Assembly (NCBI GenBank): GCA_030671985.1
Contig: DAOVHI010000032.1
Coordinates: 1 to 12,113 of the forward strand
Reading direction: 5' to 3'
DNA length: 12,113 nucleotides
Source of the DNA: a bacterium
GTDB lineage: Bacteria; JAHJDO01
Below the pieces are notes generated by a model. The model was not told the DNA's origin. It did not search any database and saw only the letters and a list, made by a program, of their open reading frames with translations. Both the position numbers and the translations under genes were made by a program. Shown piece by piece: positions 1 through 9,461 of this stretch. Numbering within the stretch: the stretch's first letter is position 1; every line of letters starts with the position of its first letter.

Positions 1-1208
1 AAGGGTCATACCTGGAGAAAGACTATCTTTTGTTGAAGACAAACCAAACTTACCAACAAATTCTGCGCTTTTGTTCTCTGAGAAAAGATAATCCCAGTTT
101 ACGCCCATCTTGTATTCGTCGGACAGAGTTATCTGGACAATTCTTGCTTCAATTAATACCTCTCTTGTTTTTGTATCGGTAGCCATGATTATTTTAGAGA
201 GTTTTTCCATATTTGAAGGCAGATCCGTTATAATTATCTTATTCGTCGTCTTATCTCCTATGATACTGCCAATATTCTTGGTAACTTCTTTTGCAAGTTT
301 TGCTTCTATCTCTTCAACCTTGGCATAATTAAGCTCAAATACTTCTGTAACTGTCGCGGCTTTGGAATCACATTCCTCAATAACTCTCGCTGCCAGTTCA
401 ACGTTTTTTGGTATATCGACAAGTATAACCTTGCCTGCTTTCTGATCTATTTGAATATGCCCCTTTTTGGAGATGATTTTTTTCAGTTTCCCCTCCATCT
501 CTTTAGGATCTGCATACTTAAGTACAAAAGTTTTTGCGATATAAGGTTTATCCAATTCTTTAACAATCTCATCTAGTTTTGATTCATGGCTAATAACATC
601 ATTTATAATTATCGTATTTGCCCTTTCATCAGCGACGATTCTTCCAATCTTTGTTTTCATCTGATCCAGCGCCTTCTTTACATCAATAGCATTTGCGTAT
701 TTTAGTTGATATATTTTAATTTCTCTCGGATCTTTAAATTTCCTGCCATGAACTGCCTCATATTCTCTCTCCGTCATCACCTTAATAATATTTCCCTTTT
801 TTTCATAAGCAAGATTGTTAGCCTCAAATATCATTCTAAGCACATCCCACGCCTCCACATTTCTCAAAAAGATACTTATTTTCCCCTTTACACTATTACT
901 TACAACAATATTTACCCCGCTCTTTTTCGATAGAAGCTTAAATACTTCCAAAATATCCATATTCTTGAGTTCTAAAAGAGTAATCTTTGAAGAAGGTATA
1001 TCGTCTGGCTTTTTGATAGATGTTTTTGGATGTGCCTTGATTGGCACTTTTAAAGGTTCTTTTTTTATCTTTGGAAAACTTTTTTCAATTTCCTCAATAG
1101 ATACTTTTGGAAGTGCTTTTAAAGGTTCTTTAGTTTGAGAAAACACGGATATGTCAGATTGAACACAAATAAATACTGCCATCAAAAACAAAACTAATTT
1201 TTTCATAG
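1..1208 (-). CDS. Secretin (GspD/PilQ family), N-terminal part, cut by the left window edge
   Basis: Outer-membrane secretin that would form the multimeric pore of a type II secretion system or type IV pilus machine. About 402 residues are visible and the reading frame is open to base 1. Residues 1-24 are a signal peptide (MKK, hydrophobic core, then a polar stretch). Residues 25-72 are a Lys/Pro-rich linker with an internal repeat. Residues about 75-145 match the N0/STN fold (TLLELKNMDILEVFKLLSKK, then GVNIVVS). Three N1-type secretin_N repeats follow at about 162-222, 223-283 and 285-347, each with the pattern 'hydrophobic-Leu-x-Tyr-Ala ... ADERANTIIIND'. Residues about 348-375 (REVLIEARIVQITLSDEYKM) begin the beta-barrel domain; the rest is outside the window. 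The ATG at 1208 has AAGGGG eight bases upstream and lies 15 nt after the gspC-like stop. N0 resembles PilQ while three repeats recall GspD, so the machine type is open. Confidence 0.9.
1018..1131. repeat. Imperfect direct repeat inside the secretin linker
   Basis: Bases 1018-1062 and 1099-1131 are related copies. They share an identical 16-base core (cttttaaaggttcttt at 1047-1062 and 1116-1131) and a similar flank (tttttggatgtgcc versus cttttggaagtgc). The copies differ by a 12-base, in-frame insertion. In the protein they give KEPLKALPKVSI (residues 26-37) and KEPLKVPIKAHPKTSI (49-64), so the linker between the signal peptide and N0 appears to have grown by local duplication. Confidence 0.7.
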
Positions 1209-1223
1209 TAAATACCCCTTTTT

Positions 1224-1838
1224 TTATAGAAACAAATCTATTGTTTCTGTTCCATAACTTAAAGTAACACTTGATTCTGAAATCTTGCTGACTTTTAATT
1301 CCCCCACAGTATTTCCTTCGTTAACATAATGAACGCTTTTAGTAATTCTATTCTCTATAATGACCTGCGTCCTTTCATCTAAAACTATTCCAATCAGCTT
1401 AAAATCCTTTACAAGCTGCCTTATGCTTATTCTTGCTTCCGGCAGAATAACGGGATTGGTTATTAATTGCTTAAATAGATTGCGTTTTCTTGCCATTTCG
1501 GAATAGAATGAAGCCGATTTTAAATTCTGATTCTTTAGATCAATCTGGGGTTTTTCCTCTATGCTTTCCAAGGAAAGAACCCTTGAGCTTGGAATCAATA
1601 TTTCTTCTGATGTTCCGGATCTCATCCAGATATAAGCCGTATAAATAAGAAGCATAGAAATAATAACATAAAGTGTTTGATTAATCGATATGACAGGTTT
1701 TGTTTTTAATATAGAAATAGCCTGTTTTAATCGATCAGAGCAACCTGAAAATTTCATAAATTTCCCAGAGCCTTTTTGCTCTTTTTTTTCTCCTTTTATT
1801 AATCTTAACAGTCTGTCTTCCGGATGAAAACTATTCAT
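1224..1838 (-). CDS. GspC/PilP-like inner-membrane component of a secretin machine
   Basis: A 204-residue bitopic membrane protein. It has a basic cytoplasmic N-terminus (residues 1-50), one membrane helix at about 54-72 (QTLYVIISMLLIYTAYIW), a periplasmic linker containing the RNLF motif (residues 119-122) that often precedes the GspC homology region, and a C-terminal HR-type beta domain at about 140-204 (DFKLIGIVLDERTQVIIENR ... VNEGNTVGELKVSKI ... VTLSYGTETI). In the GspC and PilP families this domain contacts the periplasmic N0 domain of the secretin, which here is the next gene. There is no PDZ or coiled-coil extension, so it is shorter than typical proteobacterial GspC. The ATG at 1838 has AAGGGA five bases upstream. 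It starts 12 nt after the ATPase gene and ends 15 nt before the secretin. Family assignment is by motif and context. Confidence 0.8.
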   Translation of the reverse strand: MNSFHPEDRLLRLIKGEKKEQKGSGKFMKFSGCSDRLKQAISILKTKPVISINQTLYVIISMLLIYTAYIWMRSGTSEEILIPSSRVLSLESIEEKPQIDLKNQNLKSASFYSEMARKRNLFKQLITNPVILPEARISIRQLVKDFKLIGIVLDERTQVIIENRITKSVHYVNEGNTVGELKVSKISESSVTLSYGTETIDLFL

Positions 1839-1850
1839 ACTATTCCCTTA

Positions 1851-2672
1851 TCATAAATCAGACTCGTTACGCTCAATAGTTTTAAGAACAAGTTCTTCAT
1901 CAACAATCTTCTTCCCCTCTATAATTAAATTCTCCAATGTATCGTGACACAACAAGGCTATTCTTCTTGGATATCCCAAAGAGCCTTTATATATCTCCTC
2001 TATGGCATCATCTGTAAAAACATCTCTAAAATTATCCATACCTGCCTGCCTAAGACGAAATAGAATTAGTTTCTTTGTGTCCTCCTGACTCAAAGGGTTG
2101 ATAATGTACTTCAAGCTAATTCTATCAGTAAAATTCCTGACATGTTTTATCTTGGGAAGCAATTCCAGCTGGGCCATAATAATAAGCTGCAAGAGCTTAT
2201 GTTTATTAGTTTCATAATTCAAAAGAGTTCGCAAAACCTCTAAAAATGGTAGCGACAGCTTCTGACCTTCATCAATTAATAGAACTACTGTTTTTTCTTC
2301 CTCTACGCCTTTCTGGAACAAGTGCTTTTCAATAGCATCTTGACAATCCATTGCCGAACGAAACTTTCCATCAAGTCCAAAACGCTTTGCTAAGGAGTTA
2401 AGAAATTGAAATTCAGATTTATAGCTTGGATTTAATATCATATGAAAAATAAAATCATTTTCATTGTGAAAAGATTGCGTAAGAATCCTGCTCAATGTGG
2501 TTTTCCCGACACCAACATCCCCGAGAATTAAGCTCAGCCCTCTTTTTAGGCGAATTGCAATCTCAAGTCTTCTTAATGCGCTGCCGTGTTCTCGCGATTG
2601 ATAAAAGAAATTAGGATCAGGACTCGTAGAAAAAGGTTCTTCTTTTAATCCTAATTTCTTAAAGTAACTCAT
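1851..2672 (-). CDS. ExeA/GspA-like AAA ATPase
   Basis: A 273-residue ATPase of the ExeA (GspA) family, opening with the hallmark N-terminus YFKKLGLKEEPFSTSPDPNF. Walker A is GDVGVGKTT (residues 51-59) and Walker B is VVLLIDE (129-135, followed by GQKL where the family usually has AQNL). The segment LLQLIIMAQLEL (160-171) corresponds to the family's sensor region, R184 in TDRISLKY is a candidate arginine finger, and GYPRRI (233-238) is a sensor-2-like motif. Aeromonas ExeA works with ExeB to help the secretin assemble across peptidoglycan and carries a membrane segment and a C-terminal peptidoglycan-binding domain. This protein stops after the ATPase lid and has neither, so it is a minimal cytoplasmic form. 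No GspB-like gene is visible. It lies 9 nt after the merR-like gene; ATAGG sits eight bases before the ATG. Position ahead of gspC- and secretin-like genes supports a secretion or pilus role. Confidence 0.88.
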   Translation of the reverse strand: MSYFKKLGLKEEPFSTSPDPNFFYQSREHGSALRRLEIAIRLKRGLSLILGDVGVGKTTLSRILTQSFHNENDFIFHMILNPSYKSEFQFLNSLAKRFGLDGKFRSAMDCQDAIEKHLFQKGVEEEKTVVLLIDEGQKLSLPFLEVLRTLLNYETNKHKLLQLIIMAQLELLPKIKHVRNFTDRISLKYIINPLSQEDTKKLILFRLRQAGMDNFRDVFTDDAIEEIYKGSLGYPRRIALLCHDTLENLIIEGKKIVDEELVLKTIERNESDL

Positions 2673-2681
2673 ATTTAATGC

Positions 2682-2906
2682 CTATCCTTTTATTCTGCTC
2701 TGTATTTGCTCAATAGAAATTCCTTGTTTTCTCCACCCTCTTATTTTAGCTAACTGCCTGACAGCAGAATCATTAAAGTATCTATAGTTTGACTGACAAG
2801 TTCGTCCAAGCTCTTTTAGCAGACCAAGCTTTAAGTAATATTTTATTGTATAAACAGAAACACCTGTTACGCATGATAAGTCTTTAACAAGATAAATATT
2901 TTTCAT
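2682..2906 (-). CDS. Small MerR-type transcriptional regulator (HTH domain only)
   Basis: Predicted 74-residue DNA-binding protein from the ATG at 2906. It begins in the canonical MerR manner: MKNIYLVKDLSCVTGVSVYT then IKYYLKLGLL (helix-turn-helix, residues 5-30), followed by the wing NYRYF (40-44) and the second helical pair ending WRKQGISIEQIQSRIKG. There is no dimerisation coiled coil or effector-binding domain, unlike full-length MerR proteins of 120 residues or more, so it is close to a bare DNA-binding module. A longer reading frame opens at a TTG at 2966, but that TTG belongs to a TTGACA -35 box and the extra 20 residues would overlap the promoter, so I prefer 2906. The ribosome site before 2906 is weak (AGTAGAG). 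It leads the exeA-gspC-secretin operon, so it probably regulates that operon or itself; the target is inferred. Confidence 0.8.
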   Translation of the reverse strand: MKNIYLVKDLSCVTGVSVYTIKYYLKLGLLKELGRTCQSNYRYFNDSAVRQLAKIRGWRKQGISIEQIQSRIKG

Positions 2907-2917
2907 ATTCTCAAACT

Positions 2918-2939
2918 CTACTCTTTGGGCAAAGAGTAG
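2918..2939. promoter_or_regulatory. Perfect inverted repeat, candidate operator
   Basis: Two perfect 10-base arms (ctactctttg and caaagagtag) separated by GG. The repeat overlaps the last two bases of the predicted -10 box and covers the predicted transcription start of the merR-like operon. That is where a repressor would block initiation, so autoregulation by the merR product is the simplest idea. In RNA it could also form a hairpin at the 5' end of the message. There is no T-run, so it is not a terminator. Binding by the encoded protein is inference. Confidence 0.55.
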
Positions 2940-2966
2940 TTTATCAAATCGCTCATTCTTTGTCAA
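2938..2966 (-). promoter_or_regulatory. Promoter of the merR-exeA-gspC-secretin operon
   Basis: The -35 box is TTGACA (2966-2961, 6/6) and the -10 box is TAAACT (2943-2938, 4/6), separated by 17 nt. Transcription would start near 2931, about 25 nt before the preferred merR ATG. A second TTGACA lies 11 nt further upstream (2977-2972) but has no -10 partner at proper spacing. The 17-nt spacer is not the long 19-20-nt type activated by classical MerR proteins. Confidence 0.6.
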
Positions 2967-3003
2967 ATTAATGTCAAGTACAGAAAATGTCTTTTTTCGG
3001 ATT

Positions 3004-3080
3004 TGGTAGGTCGCGAGAGACTCGAACTCTCCACACCCGGCTTAAAAGGCCGGTGCTCTAACCAGATGAGCTAGCGACCC
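3004..3080 (-). tRNA. tRNA-Lys (anticodon UUU)
   Basis: A full cloverleaf is readable on the minus strand over 77 nt: acceptor GGGTCGC with GCGACCT, D-arm GCTC-ATCTGGTTA-GAGC, anticodon arm CCGGC-CTTTTAA-GCCGG, a 5-nt variable loop, T-arm GAGAG-TTCGAGT-CTCTC, discriminator A and an encoded CCA (3006-3004). The anticodon TTT decodes AAA/AAG lysine codons. All stems pair; the only departure is a G1:U72 wobble at the end of the acceptor stem. No rho-independent terminator follows, so transcription may continue toward the merR operon. Confidence 0.95.
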
Positions 3081-3090
3081 GAAAACGTCG

Positions 3091-5670
<2,580 letters not shown>

Positions 5671-5683
5671 ATCGCTTTCCTTT

Positions 5684-6583
5684 CTATTCTATAATTTCCG
5701 TTCCATTATTATTGACTTCCGTCACTAAAAACCTGCTCTTTATATTGTGTTTTAGAAAGGCTTGCTGCATGCTATTCCCTATTTTTTCAAAGCCTTCCGT
5801 CGTAAAAGCAGTTATTGAAGGGCCTGCTCCGCTCAAAGCCACTCCTCTGGCGCCACTTTTCATAGCATCCTCAAAAACGTCATCTATTCCTGGAACCAGT
5901 TTTTTTCTGTAAGACTGATGCAGCATATCCTGCATACCGGCGCCAATATGTTCAAGCTGTCCGGTTAAAAGAGAGCTGACTAACAAACATGCCCGACTTA
6001 TATTAAACACTGCGTCTTCTCTGGAAACCTCTGAAGGCAGTATTTCACGCGCTCTGGATGTTGATACCTCGAATTGTGGAATAACCACCACTATTTTGAG
6101 CTCAACACTTGGACTAATCTTAAAATATTTTAACTCTTCTTTGTCAACATAGGAAATCGTAAGTCCTCCAAAAAGAGCCGGAGTTACATTGTCAGGGTGC
6201 CCTTCAAGATCTGCGGTTAGAGACATAATTTCGTCCTTACTAAACCTGTTTCCAAGCAAATAATTCGCTCCCATCGCTCCTCCTACACGCGCTGCTGCAC
6301 TGCTTCCTAACCCTCTTGCCAACGGGATATTATTAACCAGTTTTATTTTCAGCCCATCCATTTTGACCTCAGCCATATCAAAAACAGCCTTTGCGGCAAT
6401 ATACACTATATTCTTTTCATCAAGAGGCAAACTGTCTCTTCCTTCATTCTCAACCTCTATATGTGTCTTCGTATCTAATTCAATTGTAACGTAATTATAC
6501 AGATCCAAAGCCAAAGCAAGTGTGTCAAAACCCGCTCCAAGATTTGCCGTTGTTGCCGGAACTTTTACTGTTATTGACTTCAT
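5684..6583 (-). CDS. thrB: Homoserine kinase
   Basis: GHMP-superfamily kinase that phosphorylates homoserine with ATP, the step before threonine synthase. At 299 residues it has the usual length. The GHMP motifs are intact: TTANLGAGFD (residues 11-20), the ATP-binding loop PLARGLGSSAAA (87-98), the DLEGHPDNVTPALFGG segment that follows, and GARGVALSGAGPSITAF near the C-terminus. The ATG at 6583 follows the serA stop by only 2 nt and has no recognisable Shine-Dalgarno sequence; upstream is AT-only, the end of serA. It is therefore probably translated by coupling to serA. No thrA or thrC lies in the window, so the threonine genes are split in this genome. Confidence 0.95.
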   Translation of the reverse strand: MKSITVKVPATTANLGAGFDTLALALDLYNYVTIELDTKTHIEVENEGRDSLPLDEKNIVYIAAKAVFDMAEVKMDGLKIKLVNNIPLARGLGSSAAARVGGAMGANYLLGNRFSKDEIMSLTADLEGHPDNVTPALFGGLTISYVDKEELKYFKISPSVELKIVVVIPQFEVSTSRAREILPSEVSREDAVFNISRACLLVSSLLTGQLEHIGAGMQDMLHQSYRKKLVPGIDDVFEDAMKSGARGVALSGAGPSITAFTTEGFEKIGNSMQQAFLKHNIKSRFLVTEVNNNGTEIIE

Positions 6584-6585
6584 TT

Positions 6586-8166
6586 TTAAAATTTTACTAA
6601 CTTAACCGATATTATCTCTTTTAGTCTTTCAATTTCACTCAGTGTTTCTTTAGGAGGTTTGTTGTCCAAATTAAATACAGTCACTGCCTGCTCCCCTTGT
6701 TTTTTTCTGCCAAGCGTCATACTCGCAATATTGACATTATGCTTACCAAGTATTGTTCCCATCTTCCCCATTATTCCGGGCATATCACTATTTATGCATA
6801 CAAGCATAAACCCTTCAGGGACTGCGTCAACGTGATAATCATTTATACGTACAATCCTCGGATCATCTTCGCTGAATAGAGTTCCCGCTATTGAAGATTC
6901 CCCGAAACTGGTTTGTGTTTGTATAGTGATCAAACTTGTAAAATCCTCCGCCTTACTGGTCTTACTTTCTATAACTTTTATTCCTCTTTCTCTCGCAATA
7001 AAAGATGCATTTACATAATTAACCGCTTTGTTGAGCACAGACTCCAGAAGTCCTTTTATTATTGCTATTGTTATCGGAGTTACGTCATAGTTTGCAACAT
7101 CTCCGCTATACTCAATCCTTAAAACCTTTGTATGCCCGTCAACCAGCTGCCGCTGTAGTTTTCCCAACCGTTCCGCCAGATTGAAATACGGCTTTATCTC
7201 CTTAAATATCTTAGGATCTATGCTCGGGATATTGACAGCATTAGAATAATTCTCATTTTCCAACGCGTCTATTATCTGATGCGCAATGTCTTGAGCAACA
7301 TTAATCTGAGCCTCCTCGGTAGAAGCAGCTAAATGCGGTGTGACTATGATATTTTCGTGTAATAAAAGAGGACTGTCTGATGGCAAAGGTTCTGTCTCAA
7401 AGACATCCACAGCCGCTCCTGCAACTTTACCTGACTTTATAGCTCTGCACAAAGCATCTTCATCTATTATTCCCCCACGCGCGCAATTGATAATCCTTAC
7501 TCCCTGCTTCATCAAAGCAAACTCTTTATCATTTATCATGTGTTTTGTATCAGGAGTTATGGGAAGATGAACTGTTATATAATCTGCCTTTTTTAACACG
7601 TCCTTAAAAGCTTCAAGTCTTATGCCAAGTTTGTCCGCCTTTTCGGTAGAGATGAATGGATCATATGCCATAATACACATCCCAAATGCCTGAGCGCGGC
7701 TGGCAACCTCTGTGCCGATTTTCCCCAATCCAATTATGCCCAACACCTTGCCAAACACCTCTGTTCCAATAAATTTCTTCTTATTCCATAGCCCCTTCTT
7801 TAGAGATTCGTTTGCCTGAGGAATATTGCGGGAAAGAGCCAGAAGCATGCTTATTGTATGCTCTGCCGCTGAAATAGTGTTGCCTCCGGGAGTATTCATA
7901 ACAACGATACCTCGCTCTGTGGCTGCAGGTATATCTACGTTATCCACACCAACTCCGGCTCTGCCGACTACTTTTAGTTTTTTTGCGGATTTAATTATAT
8001 CATTGGTAACCTTGGTCTTACTCCTTATAACCAAGCCCTCATAATCCCCGATACAATCTCTGAGTTCTTCAAGAGACATACCTGTTTTTACATCAACATC
8101 TATATTGCTCTTTTTAAGAATCTCTATTCCTTCTTTTGCTAAAGCATCGCTTATTAACACCTTCAT
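6586..8166 (-). CDS. serA: D-3-phosphoglycerate dehydrogenase (long form with ACT domain)
   Basis: Oxidises 3-phosphoglycerate to 3-phosphohydroxypyruvate with NAD+, the first step of serine synthesis. At 526 residues it is the long form. It contains a split substrate domain, a Rossmann domain (GIIGLGKIG, 143-151; acidic D169 for NAD+ ribose binding), catalytic R230 (NCARGG), E259 (FETEP) and H278 (TPHLAAS). An intervening ASB domain follows at about 315-450, and then a C-terminal ACT domain at about 455-526 (GFMLVCINSDMPGIMGKMGT). The ACT domain is where serine inhibits regulated members; whether this one is inhibited is not shown. The ATG at 8166 overlaps the aminotransferase stop by 4 nt (ATGA), giving coupled translation with the enzyme that would transaminate its product. 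Confidence 0.97.
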   Translation of the reverse strand: MKVLISDALAKEGIEILKKSNIDVDVKTGMSLEELRDCIGDYEGLVIRSKTKVTNDIIKSAKKLKVVGRAGVGVDNVDIPAATERGIVVMNTPGGNTISAAEHTISMLLALSRNIPQANESLKKGLWNKKKFIGTEVFGKVLGIIGLGKIGTEVASRAQAFGMCIMAYDPFISTEKADKLGIRLEAFKDVLKKADYITVHLPITPDTKHMINDKEFALMKQGVRIINCARGGIIDEDALCRAIKSGKVAGAAVDVFETEPLPSDSPLLLHENIIVTPHLAASTEEAQINVAQDIAHQIIDALENENYSNAVNIPSIDPKIFKEIKPYFNLAERLGKLQRQLVDGHTKVLRIEYSGDVANYDVTPITIAIIKGLLESVLNKAVNYVNASFIARERGIKVIESKTSKAEDFTSLITIQTQTSFGESSIAGTLFSEDDPRIVRINDYHVDAVPEGFMLVCINSDMPGIMGKMGTILGKHNVNIASMTLGRKKQGEQAVTVFNLDNKPPKETLSEIERLKEIISVKLVKF

Positions 8167-9296
8167 TTTAGAACCTCCTCTGCAGCTTTTATACCGTTGC
8201 CAAGTTCAAGATTATAACCTAAACTTACAAGAGCCATTTCTAAGGCTGAGATTACTATGATAATATCGAATGTATCAGAATAACCCATATGAGCGATTCT
8301 TATTATTTTGCCCTTGAGCTGCGCTTGTCCACCGGTAATCATAACATCATATTTCTTCTTTAAGGTCTTTACCAAGCCAACTCCATCTATCCCCTCTGGA
8401 ACCTTAATGGCTGTTACTGCATCCGAAGGAGACTGCGGGGCAAAGAGTTCAAGCCCCATAGCCCCTACTGCGGCTCGCGTAGCTTTGGCAAGTTTGCTGT
8501 GTCTTGCAAGCACATTTTCAAGGCCTTCTTCTTTTATCATCTCCAAAGACTTACTTAGCCCAACTACCAGTGAGACTGCGGGAGTATATGGAGTCTGATC
8601 AGTTTTCAGAGATTTTCTAGCCTTTGCAAAATTCCAGTAGTACTTAGGACATTTGGAGTTTTCCGCCAAATCCCATGCTTTATTGCTTACGCTTGCAAAT
8701 GCTAATCCGGGAGGCAACATTAAAGCTTTCTGAGAACCGGCTACTACTACGTCCACATTCCAATTGTCAGTCTGTATGTCAACCGCTCCCAGTCCGCTGA
8801 CAGCATCTACTACTAAAACAGCAGGAAACTCTTTAACAATACTGCCTAACGTCTTAATGTCATGCACAACAGCTGTCGATGTTTCTGTCAATGTAGCAAA
8901 AACTGCTTTTATTCCCTTCTCTTTTTCTAAAATATTTCTTACATCATCAGGATTAACAGGTTTACCCCATTCAACATCTATCGGGAAAGTTTCTATATTG
9001 TATGCCTTACATATTTCATCCCATCTTTCTCCAAACTTACCCCCTTTAATTGTCAAAACTTTATCTCCGGGCGATAGAAGATTAACAACGCTTGCTTCCA
9101 TGGCTCCTGTACCCGATGAGGCAAAGACAAGAACATCATTTTTCGTCTGAAAAACATACTTTAATCCTTCACTAACAGAGTGAAAAATTTCAGCAAACTG
9201 CGGAGTTCTGTGATGCACAATAGGCTTGGCTAATTCTAAAAGCACATCGGAAGGCACAGAAGTCGGACCTGGAGTTAGAAGATAATTTTTTCTCAT
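8163..9296 (-). CDS. Class V PLP aminotransferase (serine-pyruvate / alanine-glyoxylate type)
   Basis: A 377-residue fold-type I aminotransferase of the SPT/AGT family. It has the N-terminal LLTPGPTSVP (residues 6-15), SSGTGAMEASV (60-70) for phosphate binding, DAVSGLG (164-170) with the PLP-ring aspartate D164, and GSQKALMLPPG (187-197) with Schiff-base K190. The gene overlaps serA by 4 nt, so the likely substrate is phosphohydroxypyruvate or a related 2-oxoacid. A homologous archaeal enzyme (the MJ0959 type) is known to act as phosphoserine aminotransferase. This could therefore fill the SerC step, although serine:glyoxylate or alanine:glyoxylate exchange is equally allowed by the family. 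The ATG at 9296 has GAGGG about six bases upstream. It is the first gene of the operon, with a strong promoter about 65 nt away. Family is secure; substrate is inferred. Confidence 0.9.
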   Translation of the reverse strand: MRKNYLLTPGPTSVPSDVLLELAKPIVHHRTPQFAEIFHSVSEGLKYVFQTKNDVLVFASSGTGAMEASVVNLLSPGDKVLTIKGGKFGERWDEICKAYNIETFPIDVEWGKPVNPDDVRNILEKEKGIKAVFATLTETSTAVVHDIKTLGSIVKEFPAVLVVDAVSGLGAVDIQTDNWNVDVVVAGSQKALMLPPGLAFASVSNKAWDLAENSKCPKYYWNFAKARKSLKTDQTPYTPAVSLVVGLSKSLEMIKEEGLENVLARHSKLAKATRAAVGAMGLELFAPQSPSDAVTAIKVPEGIDGVGLVKTLKKKYDVMITGGQAQLKGKIIRIAHMGYSDTFDIIIVISALEMALVSLGYNLELGNGIKAAEEVLK

Positions 9297-9321
9297 TTTT
9301 TCCCTCTATGTTAGTTGTTTC

Positions 9322-9341
9322 GGGTCGGACAAATCCAACCC
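9322..9341. repeat. Hairpin-forming inverted repeat in the operon leader
   Basis: Plus-strand arms GGGTCGGA and TCCAACCC pair over 8 bp (one mismatch on this strand, becoming a G:U wobble in the minus-strand RNA) around a 4-base loop. It lies in the 5' leader of the aminotransferase-serA operon. No T-run follows on either strand, so it is not a terminator. The sequence has the look of REP-type palindromes, but there is only one copy here. Confidence 0.5.
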
Positions 9342-9368
9342 CCTGTGTTTACTGAAATACGCACCTGA

Positions 9369-9397
9369 ATTTTATTCAATTCTACGGTCTTTGTCAA
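9369..9397 (-). promoter_or_regulatory. Promoter of the aminotransferase-serA-thrB-synthase-purA operon
   Basis: TTGACA (9397-9392, 6/6) and TAAAAT (9374-9369, 5/6) have ideal 17-nt spacing. Transcription would begin near 9362, giving a leader of about 65 nt that holds the hairpin at 9322-9341 and a GAGGG ribosome site. The leader is too short for a typical amino-acid riboswitch, and I see no leader peptide. Confidence 0.7.
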
Positions 9398-9461
9398 TTA
9401 GAAAGTGGACTTTTTGCATCCCCCTGAATCACTTAGTTTATTCGCTTTTTTCACTTGATAT

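Noticed and set aside
110-1138. Three plus-strand open frames (110-328, 706-933, 815-1138)
   Set aside because: They lie antisense to the secretin, have no ribosome sites or family motifs, and their hydrophobic, Ser/Phe-rich content is what the complement of this AT-rich coding strand produces.
9322-9341. Rho-independent terminator
   Set aside because: A stem-loop is present but no T-run follows on either strand, and it lies in a leader rather than after a gene.
9297-9362. Riboswitch or T-box ahead of the serine operon
   Set aside because: The predicted leader is about 65 nt with a single short hairpin and no T-box core, S-box or glycine-aptamer features.
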